Positions 1 through 8,029 of a stretch of DNA of 39,421 nucleotides are shown in pieces. A model generated the notes under the pieces. That model had not been told where the DNA came from. It saw only the letters and a list, made by a program, of their open reading frames with translations, and did not search any database. This DNA comes from Spartobacteria bacterium (GTDB lineage Bacteria > Verrucomicrobiota > Kiritimatiellia > RZYC01): contig RZZM01000008.1 in assembly GCA_009929845.1 (NCBI GenBank), positions 1 to 39,421 on the forward strand, in the 5' to 3' direction. Numbering within the stretch: position 1 is the first letter of the stretch; the number at the start of each line of letters is the position of its first letter. The translations under genes were made by a program, and so were the position numbers.

Positions 1-16
1 AAAAAGGATAGAAACC

Positions 17-1813
17 ATGAACGCAAAATTTTCAATCGGCATCGACCTGGGCACAACCAACAGTGTGTTGGCCTATACCCCCCTGGATGTGGAAGAACCG
101 CACATCGAACTGCTGCCTATCCCGCAACTGGTGGCGGCGAGCACCGTCGAAAACCGCCCAATGCTCCCCTCGTTTTTGTACATCAGCACCGAGGAGGAGG
201 CGCAGGCGGGCAGTTGCGACCTGCCCTGGGCCGCGGGGAACCATTTCGCCGTGGGCGCCTACGCCCGGGCCCAGGCGGCGGATGTCCCCCGCCGCACCGT
301 CGCGGCGGCCAAATCCTGGCTGTGCCACAGCCGCGTGGACCGGCGCAAGGAGATTCTTCCCTGGAACGCCCCGGAGGATGTGGCGAAGGTCTCGCCCGTC
401 ACCGCGACACAACGCTACCTTGCCCACATGGCGGCCGCATGGCACGATGCCTTTCCAGAGGCGCCGATCGGCGAGCAGAAGGTCACCCTCACCGTGCCCG
501 CCTCATTTGACGCCAGCGCGCGCGAGCTTACCCGCGAGGCGGCGGTGGCCGCCGGCCTGCCCGAGGATATCATCCTGCTCGAAGAACCGCAGTCCGCGCT
601 CTATGCCTGGCTGGCCGCGGCGGGCCGCCAATGGCGCAAACAACTCAAGGTGGACGACACCCTGCTGGTCTGCGATATCGGCGGCGGCACCACCGACTTC
701 ACCCTGATCAGCGTGGCCGAGGAGAACGGCGAACTCCAACTGACCCGCCGCGCGGTGGGCAATCACATCCTGGTTGGCGGTGATAATATGGACCTCGCCC
801 TGGCGCACACCGCCAAGGGAAAATTCGGCGACCAGCAAGTGGATATCGATCCCTGGCAGGCGGTCGGCCTCTGGCATTCGTGCCGGACGGCCAAGGAACT
901 GCTCCTCGGCCCCGAGCCGTTGGAAGCCGCGCCGATCACGGTGCTCGGACGCAGCAGCAAGGTCATCGGCGGAACGGTGACCACCGAGCTGTCACGCAAC
1001 GAGGTCAGCGACATCCTCCTGGACGGGTTCTTCCCGCTGTGCGAACTCGGTGAACACCCGAAGCGCCGCATGGCCTCCGGCTTCAAGGAAATCGGACTGC
1101 CCTTTGAATCGGATGTGGCCATCACCAAGCATCTCTCCCATTTCCTCTCGCTGCACCACGGCGACGGGGAATCCGCGGCGCGTCCCACGCACATCATCTT
1201 CAACGGGGGCGTCATGAAGGCGACCGCCCTCCAGCAGCGGATGATGGAGGTATTCGAGCACTGGTTCGGCGATGGACAGGTTCCCGATATCCTGGAAGGC
1301 AGCCAGGACCTGGACTTTGCCGTTGCGCGCGGCGCGGCCTATTACGGACACGCCAAGGATACCGGCGGCATCCGTATCCGCGGCGGCACGGCCCGCGCGT
1401 ATTATGTCGGCATCGAAACCCTGGGACTGGCCGTCCCGGGCGCCGAACGGCCCCTGCACGCGCTCTGCGTAGTCCCCCACGGCATGGAAGAAGGCACCTC
1501 CATCGAAGTGCCCGGCAATGAGATCGGCCTCGCGGTTGGCGAGGAAGCCCACTTCCGCTTCTTCAACTCGGCCGTGCGCAAGGACGACCAGCCCGGCGTC
1601 ATCCTCGAACACTGGAACGAGGGCGAACTGGTCGAGACCGATTCCCTTGAAATGATCCTCGAGGCGGCGGATGAGGCGAATGACGGGTACGTCCCCGTGA
1701 AATTCGAGACCTGCATCACGGAACTCGGCGTGCTGGAGCTCTGGTGTGTAAGCGCCATTTCCGGCGACCGATGGAAACTCGAGTTCAGTGTCCGCGATGA
1801 ACGCGAAGGGTGA
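17..1813 (+). CDS. Hsp70-family (DnaK-like) ATPase, first of a pair
   Basis: A 598-residue Hsp70-type actin-fold ATPase, probably cytoplasmic. The phosphate-1 loop DLGTTNS lies at residues 10-16, phosphate-2 loop DIGGGTTDF near residue 219, and an adenosine-loop-like segment IIFNGG near 393 replaces the usual VGGSTR. The C-terminal substrate-binding part is short and diverged, so this is not housekeeping DnaK. The ATG at 17 follows a GGATAG ribosome-binding site. It is followed almost immediately by a second, larger Hsp70-like gene that shares the same opening and the motif AKSWLCH, so the two are ancient paralogues and probably function together. In other bacteria such pairs are often accompanied by a DUF2760 gene, which would lie upstream of this window (inference). 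Client and function are unknown. Confidence 0.9.
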   Translation: MNAKFSIGIDLGTTNSVLAYTPLDVEEPHIELLPIPQLVAASTVENRPMLPSFLYISTEEEAQAGSCDLPWAAGNHFAVGAYARAQAADVPRRTVAAAKSWLCHSRVDRRKEILPWNAPEDVAKVSPVTATQRYLAHMAAAWHDAFPEAPIGEQKVTLTVPASFDASARELTREAAVAAGLPEDIILLEEPQSALYAWLAAAGRQWRKQLKVDDTLLVCDIGGGTTDFTLISVAEENGELQLTRRAVGNHILVGGDNMDLALAHTAKGKFGDQQVDIDPWQAVGLWHSCRTAKELLLGPEPLEAAPITVLGRSSKVIGGTVTTELSRNEVSDILLDGFFPLCELGEHPKRRMASGFKEIGLPFESDVAITKHLSHFLSLHHGDGESAARPTHIIFNGGVMKATALQQRMMEVFEHWFGDGQVPDILEGSQDLDFAVARGAAYYGHAKDTGGIRIRGGTARAYYVGIETLGLAVPGAERPLHALCVVPHGMEEGTSIEVPGNEIGLAVGEEAHFRFFNSAVRKDDQPGVILEHWNEGELVETDSLEMILEAADEANDGYVPVKFETCITELGVLELWCVSAISGDRWKLEFSVRDEREG

Positions 1814-1823
1814 GGCCGCGGGC

Positions 1824-4610
1824 ATGGACGAGGTGGCGGGGCGCTATTGTGTCGGCATTGATTTAGGCACGACCAATTGCGCGGTCAGCTATATTGACAC
1901 CCGGGAGCCGGAGACCCCCATCCACACGTTCATGATCCCGCAGTGGATCGCGCCGGGTGAAATCGAGGCGCGCGCGACCCTGCCGTCGTTTCATTACGAA
2001 CCGGCGCAGGGGGAATGCGCCCCGGAGCAGTTGTGGCTGCCCTGGAGCACGGCGCCGGAAAGCGGCGCGGTAGGCGTCTGGGCGCGCGACCGGGGCGCAC
2101 TGGCGCCGGGCCGCCAGATTGCCTCGGCCAAATCCTGGCTGTGCCACAACGGCATTGACCGCACCGCGCCCAACCTGCCCTGGCATGGCGCCACGGATGT
2201 CACCCGGCTCTCCCCCGTACAGGCCACCACGCGCATTCTGCGGCATCTTCGGCACGCCTGGAACCATGCCTTCGCCGAATACCCCATGGAGGCACAGCAC
2301 CTGGCCATCACGGTCCCGGCCTCTTTTGACGAAGTGGCCCGCGAGTTGACCGTGGCGGCGGCCCATGACGCGGGACTCGCGCATTTTGTACTGCTGGAGG
2401 AACCCCAGGCGGCGTTCTACGCCTGGCTGCAGCGCCATGAAACAGACTGGCGGGACCACATCAACGCCGGCCAGGTGATCCTCGTGTGCGATATCGGCGG
2501 CGGCACCACCGATTTCACCCTTATCAGTTGCGAAGGCGAGGAGACCGCCGATCTCTCGTTCCGCCGCATTAGCGTCGGCCGGCACCTGCTGCTGGGCGGT
2601 GACAACCTGGACCTGGCGATGGCCCACCACATCGAAGAGGCCCTGCGCGCGCAGCAGACCCTCTCGATACCGCAATGGAGCGAACTGATCCGCCGTTGCC
2701 GCACGGCCAAGGAACAGGCGCTGAGCGAACACCCCCCGGAAAACATCACCCTCAGCATCAAGGGAACAGGCCGCGCGCTCATCGGCGACAGCGTGCAGTA
2801 CACGCTCCCGAAGGAACAGGCCGAAGCGCTGCTTCTGGATGGCTTCTTTCCCCGCTGCGCGCCGGACGACCAGCCAGCCGTTCGAGCTTCCGGCTTCCGG
2901 GAGTTCGGCCTGCCCTATGCGGCGGACGCAGCCATCACCCGCTACCTGGCCGCCTTCCTTTCGCAACACACCGATGCCAACGGCGCGCGCATGCCCGATT
3001 ATATTCTCTTTAACGGAGGCGTTCTGGCCTCGCCCGCTATCCGCCAACGCCTTCTCGATGTGCTGGCAAGCTGGTTCGATGGCCACCCCCCCCGCCTCCT
3101 TGAAAACGGTCGCCTGGATTTAGCCGTGTCGCGGGGCGCGGCCTACTTCGGACAGGTGCGGCGAGGCGAGGGCGTGCGTGTACAGTCCGGCCTTTCGCAC
3201 GCATACTATATCGGCATAGCATCCGACACCAACGATGCCAAGGCCCCCACCGCTATCTGCCTGGCGCCCCGCGGCATGCAGGAGGCCGAGAGCATCCTGC
3301 TGGACCAGACCTTCCTGCTGCGGGTTCGCCAACCCGTTGAATTCCCGTTTTATGCCTCCAGCCTGCGCACCCGGGATGTCCCGGGCGACCATCTTCCCCT
3401 GAACGAAGAGGCCTTCACCCCCCTGCCCCCCATTCGCACCGTCCTTAAAACCGGCAAGAAAAAACAGGGCGAATCCCTCCCCGTGCGCCTCCGTGTGGAC
3501 CTCACCGATATCGGCATCCTGGAAGTCCGGGCCGAAGAAGTCGACGGTTCGCGCCAATGGCGGCTGCCACTGGATGTGCGCGCCACGGTGGCGGCCGGGG
3601 AGCGCGCGCCGCGCATGGAGGCAATGGGCGGGCTGGAAGACAGTTCCTCCACACAGGCCGTCCGTGAATGCGTCGCACAGGTCTTCTCCCGGGACCACGT
3701 CGCGCGCAAGGCGCCCCGCGAGGTCACGCGACTGATTGAAGAAATCACGCAAACCCCGCGTTCAGACTGGTCCCTGCCGCTCCTGCGCGGCATCTGGGAT
3801 GCGGTACGGGCATTCCCCGACGCACGTCAGATGAGCGCCGGCCACGAGGCCCGCTGGCTGAACCTGCTGGGTTACAGTTTGCGGCCCGGGTTCGGATTTC
3901 CGGTCGACGACTGGCGCGTCGAGCAGACCTGGCGACTGCACCAGCAGGCGCTCGAACACAAACGCAGCGAGCCGTGCCGCGCGGAATGGTGGATTCTGTG
4001 GCGTCGCATCGCCGGCGGACTCACCAAAGGCCAACAACAGAGCCTGGCCGCCCCTCTCATTGCCGCCATGCAGCGTACCAACGCCGGCAAACAAGGCCCG
4101 ACAAAATGCCTGGCGCAAACCCTGAAAACCGGGCCGCACGAAATCGCGGAAATCTGGCGATTGCTCGGATCGCTTGAACACCTTGCCCCCGCCACCCGAC
4201 AGCAACTTGGCGACTGGATCATTCAGGATTTGGGCAGCGAGGGCATCCAGGCCGCGCAGGGCGCCGCCCTCTGGGCCCTGGGACGCATCGCCGAACGCAG
4301 TCCGGCCTACACCTCGCTGTGCAATGTGCTGCCCGCGGAAACCGTGGAAACCTGGGTCCGGCAACTGATGGCCCTTCCCGGATGGCAAAAAGAGCACCTT
4401 TTCAGCCTGGCCCTCATGACGCGCAGGACCGGCGACCGTTATCGCGACATCGACGAATCCCTGCGCAACGAACTGCTTGATTGGCTCGAGCGGCAGGACG
4501 CCTCACCACGGACCATCCAACTCATCGCCACCGAACAGCGCCTCGACCGCGAAGAGCAGGCCAAAAGCCTGGGCGACCAACTCCCCATCGGCCTGTCCCT
4601 GAAAACCTGA
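1824..4610 (+). CDS. Hsp70-family protein with long C-terminal extension (DUF3731-like)
   Basis: About 928 residues. Residues 1-~620 are an Hsp70-like ATPase: DLGTTN near the N-terminus, VCDIGGGTTDF near 225, ILFNGG near 400. The remaining ~300 residues are helical and Trp/Arg-rich and match in size and position the DUF3731 extension known from some bacterial Hsp70 homologues (recalled from family knowledge, not searched). The reading frame is open back to a GTG at 1788, overlapping the previous gene, and has an ATG at 1797. I prefer ATG 1824 because AAGGGTGAGG lies just upstream and the protein then starts at the same point relative to the ATPase fold as its neighbour. The two genes are surely co-transcribed, and a strong hairpin closes the unit at 4666. 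The actual partner or client cannot be read from the sequence. Confidence 0.88.
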   Translation: MDEVAGRYCVGIDLGTTNCAVSYIDTREPETPIHTFMIPQWIAPGEIEARATLPSFHYEPAQGECAPEQLWLPWSTAPESGAVGVWARDRGALAPGRQIASAKSWLCHNGIDRTAPNLPWHGATDVTRLSPVQATTRILRHLRHAWNHAFAEYPMEAQHLAITVPASFDEVARELTVAAAHDAGLAHFVLLEEPQAAFYAWLQRHETDWRDHINAGQVILVCDIGGGTTDFTLISCEGEETADLSFRRISVGRHLLLGGDNLDLAMAHHIEEALRAQQTLSIPQWSELIRRCRTAKEQALSEHPPENITLSIKGTGRALIGDSVQYTLPKEQAEALLLDGFFPRCAPDDQPAVRASGFREFGLPYAADAAITRYLAAFLSQHTDANGARMPDYILFNGGVLASPAIRQRLLDVLASWFDGHPPRLLENGRLDLAVSRGAAYFGQVRRGEGVRVQSGLSHAYYIGIASDTNDAKAPTAICLAPRGMQEAESILLDQTFLLRVRQPVEFPFYASSLRTRDVPGDHLPLNEEAFTPLPPIRTVLKTGKKKQGESLPVRLRVDLTDIGILEVRAEEVDGSRQWRLPLDVRATVAAGERAPRMEAMGGLEDSSSTQAVRECVAQVFSRDHVARKAPREVTRLIEEITQTPRSDWSLPLLRGIWDAVRAFPDARQMSAGHEARWLNLLGYSLRPGFGFPVDDWRVEQTWRLHQQALEHKRSEPCRAEWWILWRRIAGGLTKGQQQSLAAPLIAAMQRTNAGKQGPTKCLAQTLKTGPHEIAEIWRLLGSLEHLAPATRQQLGDWIIQDLGSEGIQAAQGAALWALGRIAERSPAYTSLCNVLPAETVETWVRQLMALPGWQKEHLFSLALMTRRTGDRYRDIDESLRNELLDWLERQDASPRTIQLIATEQRLDREEQAKSLGDQLPIGLSLKT

Positions 4611-4665
4611 AAACCAGCCAAAATTTGTGAAATTTCCGGGTTAGAAATAACACCCCTGACCGGAA

Positions 4666-4717
4666 CAAAACAAGCGTTTCCGTGACACGGCACCGTGTCA
4701 CGGAAACGCTTGTTTTG
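4666..4717 (+). terminator. 25-bp perfect hairpin, probable terminator
   Basis: Arms 4666-4690 and 4693-4717 are perfect reverse complements separated by only CA, the longest hairpin after a gene in this window. It starts 56 bases after the stop of the second Hsp70 gene. The 3' arm ends in TTTT and is followed by GGG, so the U-tract is minimal. A rho-independent terminator or a transcript-stabilising hairpin is the natural reading. Confidence 0.6.
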
Positions 4718-4756
4718 GGTGATGAGATTTCTGGGTAGATGCATGAGTTGTGGTTG

Positions 4757-4872
4757 TTGCGGCAGGCGTACTGCTCGCCGTGCGGGGCAGGCTAAAGTCT
4801 GTACAACGAGCCTCTTCCACCGCTTGCAACCGATTAAATGTCAGTGTGTTCCAAGCACGCGATCTCTTCGGA
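4757..4872. repeat. Dispersed intergenic repeat, copy 1
   Basis: Shares with 32263-32402 the succession GCTCGCCGTGC, GCAGGCTAAAGT, GTACAACGA, an identical 22-base block (4811-4832 equals 32336-32357), and the ending TCTCTTCGGA. Copy 2 carries an extra ~25 bases in the middle. No reading frame is conserved between the copies, so this is a non-coding repeat. Confidence 0.7.
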
Positions 4873-4878
4873 CTTAAT

Positions 4879-4994
4879 CACCTACCACCTAACCCCCTAA
4901 TCATCTAATCACCTACCACCTAACCCCCTAATCACCTAATCACCTATCACCTAAACCGCTAATCACCTACCACCTAAACCGCTAATCACCTACC
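4879..4994. repeat. Tandem repeat of CACCTA-type units
   Basis: Two 31-base units followed by two 23-base units and a partial one, all built from an 8-base theme CACCTAAY. The 23-base units look like the 31-base unit with one 8-base step removed, which suggests slippage. It lies just upstream of arnB. Confidence 0.8.
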
Positions 4995-5084
4995 CACGCA
5001 ACTTTCCACATTTAATGATGGAAAACGGGCGCCTTTTCTGCCAACAATGCAACAAAATTTGCAATTACAGAACAGGATAAATAT

Positions 5085-6236
5085 ATGCGAGAGAATTTTT
5101 TGCCGTTTTCGAAGCCGTCGATCAGCGAAGCTGACATCAACGCGATAGCCGATGTATTGCGTTCGGGGTGGATCACCACCGGGCCGCACAACGCGGAATT
5201 TGAACGCCAGGTCTGCAACAAGACCGGCTGCGCGCACGCCGTCGCGCTGGCCTCCGCCACGGCGGGGATGCACCTGCTGCTCAAGGCGCTGAATATCGGG
5301 CCGGGCGACGAGGTGATTACCCCTTCGATGACCTGGGTATCCACGCCAAACCTGATTACCCTGGCGGGGGCCAAGGCGGTTTTTGTGGATGTGGACCGCG
5401 ACACCCTGATGACCTCGCGCAAGCTGATCGAATCCCACATCACGGAACGAACCAAACTGATTGTTCCCGTGCATTTCGCCGGGGCGCCCGCGGACATGGA
5501 CCCGATCCGGAGCCTGGCCCGTGAACGCGGCATTGCCCTGGCGGAAGACGCCGCACATGCCATCGGCACCGAGTATAAAGATGTCCCCATCGGGAAAACG
5601 GGTACGTGTATTTTTTCGTTTCACCCCATCAAGAACATCACCACCGGGGAAGGCGGCATGTTCTGCACGGACGACCCGGCACTGGCGGACCGCATCCGGC
5701 AGTTGAAGTTTCACGGGCTGGGCGTGGACGCCTACGACCGCACGACGCACGGGCGCGCCCCGCAGGCGCAGGTCATTGAACCGGGCTACAAATACAACAT
5801 GACGGACATTTCAGCGGTGCTGGGTCTGCGGCAGCTTTCGCGGCTGGACGCGTTCAACCAGCGCCGCATGGAACTGGCGATTCGCTATCGCGAACGCCTG
5901 GAGGAGATCGACGAACTCCTCCCCCTGGCCGACCCGCCCTACCCCCACAAACACGCCTGGCATCTGTTCATCGTGCGCGTGGATATCGACAAAGCCGGTA
6001 TCAATCGTGATGCCTTCATGGCCCTGCTCAAAGAGCGCAACGTTGGAACCGGTCTTCATTTCCGTGCGGCGCACCTTCAAAAATATTACCAGGAAGCGGC
6101 AAAGATGCAGCAGGAATCTCTGCCCGCCACCGCGTGGAATTCCGAGCGGATATGCTCCCTGCCGCTCTTCCCGGATATGACCGACCGGGATGTGGATGAC
6201 GTTATCGAAGCAATCAAAGATGTACTGAAGGACTGA
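5085..6236 (+). CDS. arnB: UDP-4-amino-4-deoxy-L-arabinose--oxoglutarate aminotransferase
   Basis: A 383-residue PLP enzyme of the DegT/DnrJ/EryC1/StrS family. In the family it transaminates UDP-4-keto-pentose to UDP-L-Ara4N, a cytoplasmic step of the lipid A aminoarabinose pathway. The match to enterobacterial ArnB is extended and collinear: SGWITTGP near 27, ASATAGMH near 60, [22 protein letters not shown], the Schiff-base Lys183 in [31 protein letters not shown] and the ending [13 protein letters not shown]. Length equals the family norm. It is followed two bases later by arnC, so the two are an operon. arnA, arnD, arnT and arnEF are not in this window. Confidence 0.95.
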   Translation: MRENFLPFSKPSISEADINAIADVLRSGWITTGPHNAEFERQVCNKTGCAHAVALASATAGMHLLLKALNIGPGDEVITPSMTWVSTPNLITLAGAKAVFVDVDRDTLMTSRKLIESHITERTKLIVPVHFAGAPADMDPIRSLARERGIALAEDAAHAIGTEYKDVPIGKTGTCIFSFHPIKNITTGEGGMFCTDDPALADRIRQLKFHGLGVDAYDRTTHGRAPQAQVIEPGYKYNMTDISAVLGLRQLSRLDAFNQRRMELAIRYRERLEEIDELLPLADPPYPHKHAWHLFIVRVDIDKAGINRDAFMALLKERNVGTGLHFRAAHLQKYYQEAAKMQQESLPATAWNSERICSLPLFPDMTDRDVDDVIEAIKDVLKD

Positions 6237-6238
6237 CC

Positions 6239-7216
6239 ATGCGCATGCAGGAAACACACATGAACACAAATCCATCCGTCACCGTTGTCATCCCGGTATT
6301 CAATGAAGAAGGCGCCCTACCCGAGCTGATCCGCCGCAGTCTGGCGGCCTGCGAAAAGACAGAATGCCTGTACGAGATACTACTGGTGGACGATGGCAGT
6401 TCCGACCGCTCACGCCAGATGATCGCCGAGGCCGCGGAAACATATTACGGGAAGATCGTCGGGGTCCTGCTGAACCGCAACTACGGCCAACACGCGGCGG
6501 TCATGGCCGGCTTCGGCCATGCGCGCGGCGATATTGTAGTCACACTGGACGCCGACCTGCAAAACCCGCCGGAAGAAATCCCTAATCTGGTAACCAGTAT
6601 CCTGGCGGGCTATGATGTCGTCGGAACCGTCCGCGTGCCGCGCCAGGACAGCGCGTTCCGAAAAATCGGCTCGTGGGTGGTCAATCGGTTCGCGCAACGC
6701 TCGACGGGCGTTATCATGCACGACTACGGGTGCATGCTGCGCGCCTACCGAAAACACATTGTGCAAGCCATGCTCGATTGCCATGAACGCAGCACGTTTA
6801 TTCCCATTCTGGCCAACAGTTTTGCCCGCCACACCACCGAAATCGAGGTCCATCACGAAAAAAGACCCGTGGGAGACTCAAAATACGGCCTCTGGAAGCT
6901 CATCAACCTGCAATTTGACCTTTTGACGAGTATGACGACCTTCCCGCTGCGTCTTTTGAGCGTTGTCGGGGCCATCATTTCGTTTTTTGGGGTCGGATTT
7001 GGCATTTTTTTGCTGATTTCACGTCTGATTATGGGTTCAGACTGGGCTGCCGAGGGTGTTTTTACGCTATTTGCGGTGCTTTTTATCTTTATCGGGGCCC
7101 AATTCATTGGAATGGGGATTCTGGGCGAGTATATCGGCCGGATTTATCACGATGTCCGGGCCCGTCCACGCTTTTTTGTCGAGACCCTGGCCGGTCAAAG
7201 CCGTATTGCACAGTGA
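6239..7216 (+). CDS. arnC: Undecaprenyl-phosphate Ara4FN transferase (ArnC-type GT2)
   Basis: A 325-residue family-2 glycosyltransferase that in ArnC transfers the formylated aminoarabinose from UDP to undecaprenyl phosphate at the inner membrane. The catalytic domain shows [46 protein letters not shown] and [13 protein letters not shown]. Two membrane segments follow near residues 235-258 and 270-292, and the tail [19 protein letters not shown] is typical. These features match ArnC closely, beyond a general dolichol-phosphate-type transferase. Two starts are equally well provided with ribosome-binding sites: ATG 6239 (AAGGA, 6-base spacing) and ATG 6260 (AGGAA, 6-base spacing); the shorter one gives a more typical N-terminus. 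Coupled to arnB. Confidence 0.92.
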   Translation: MRMQETHMNTNPSVTVVIPVFNEEGALPELIRRSLAACEKTECLYEILLVDDGSSDRSRQMIAEAAETYYGKIVGVLLNRNYGQHAAVMAGFGHARGDIVVTLDADLQNPPEEIPNLVTSILAGYDVVGTVRVPRQDSAFRKIGSWVVNRFAQRSTGVIMHDYGCMLRAYRKHIVQAMLDCHERSTFIPILANSFARHTTEIEVHHEKRPVGDSKYGLWKLINLQFDLLTSMTTFPLRLLSVVGAIISFFGVGFGIFLLISRLIMGSDWAAEGVFTLFAVLFIFIGAQFIGMGILGEYIGRIYHDVRARPRFFVETLAGQSRIAQ

Positions 7217-7265
7217 TACAGGGCCTGGGTGAAGTGACACCAAGGAGTCCGAGGTCGGTTGCACG

Positions 7266-7323
7266 TTACAGCTTTCAGGTTTCAGGTTTCAGCACTCAGG
7301 TCTCGTGTACGGGCTTTAGCCCG
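7266..7323. repeat. Intergenic repeat with GGGCTTTAGCCC palindrome over the pgl stop
   Basis: TTTCAGG is repeated in tandem at 7274-7290, followed by CGGGCTTTAGCCCG at 7310-7323. The palindrome contains the TAA stop of the minus-strand pgl gene (7316-7318) and could act as its terminator. Its minus-strand reading GGGCTAAAGCCC followed by GTAC resembles the GGCTAAAGT...GTAC segment of the dispersed repeats at 4790 and 32290. Confidence 0.5.
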
Positions 7324-8017
7324 CTGCGCACACTGAGCCGCGGAATACCTCCACATGCGCGAGCGAACGGCCGCCGTTCAAGAGCGCGGCGCCGGCGGGG
7401 AGCTGTTCAGGTGCCCGCAGGAGTTGCTCGATCACCGGTAGTTTTTCCTCGCCGGTAACGTGGATAATGATGCGCCGCGCCTCCGCAAGCAGGTCGGCGG
7501 TCACCGACACCCGCGCAAACCCCGCGTGTTCCTGGACGGGAAAGGCCCAGCGCTCTTTCAACCTTGCGGCTTCGCGGGTAAAAATTGAACAGGTGTGTCC
7601 ATCCATGCCCAGCCCCAGGACCGCCATCGCCACCACCCCCTGCGCCAGGAAATCATCCAGCTCCTGGTGATAACGGGCCGCGGCATCCTCCAGGGAAAGC
7701 TCCGTGTGCACGCGCAACACACGTTCCGCGGGCACGCACAACGCCTCCAGCAGGGGGCGCGTGTTTCCATAATTACTGTCCGGGGAATCCGATGGGACCA
7801 TCCGCTCATCGGCAAACAAGATATAGAGATTCCTGCCGGCCGCGCACCCGGCGTCCATGATGCGCTGATACACCGGCAACGGGGTTCGTCCGCCGGAAAG
7901 CGCCACGGCGGTGGGCACGGCATACTCGCGCCTGAACACGGCCATCAATTCATCCGCCACGGCCTGGTCACACGCCGCCGCGCTCTCGAACAGTCGATCT
8001 TCCATGGAATGGATCAT
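7316..8017 (-). CDS. pgl: 6-phosphogluconolactonase
   Basis: A 233-residue protein of the NagB/DevB lactonase family that hydrolyses 6-phosphogluconolactone, the second step of the oxidative pentose phosphate pathway. Diagnostic segments are ALSGGRTPLPVYQ near 39, FADERMVP near 67, SNYG, and LGLGMDGHTCSIF near 135, which carries the GMDGHTxS active-site signature. It begins 12 bases after the zwf stop, with AGGAAA about 10 bases ahead of its ATG, so zwf-pgl is an operon. The last residues (CAAG) and the stop codon lie inside an intergenic-type palindrome, so the C-terminus may have been set by repeat insertion. Confidence 0.93.
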   Translation of the reverse strand: MIHSMEDRLFESAAACDQAVADELMAVFRREYAVPTAVALSGGRTPLPVYQRIMDAGCAAGRNLYILFADERMVPSDSPDSNYGNTRPLLEALCVPAERVLRVHTELSLEDAAARYHQELDDFLAQGVVAMAVLGLGMDGHTCSIFTREAARLKERWAFPVQEHAGFARVSVTADLLAEARRIIIHVTGEEKLPVIEQLLRAPEQLPAGAALLNGGRSLAHVEVFRGSVCAAG

Positions 8018-8029
8018 TGTATGTGTTTC

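Larger units (their letters stand above)
4611..5084. other. Non-coding gap with hairpin and repeats
   Basis: 474 bases without a credible gene. In order it holds the perfect hairpin at 4666-4717, a dispersed repeat at 4757-4872 that is shared with 32263-32402, a tandem array of CACCTA-type units at 4879-4994, and then the leader of arnB. AGGA at about 8 bases before ATG 5085 is the probable ribosome-binding site. I see no convincing sigma-70 promoter for arnB. Confidence 0.7.
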
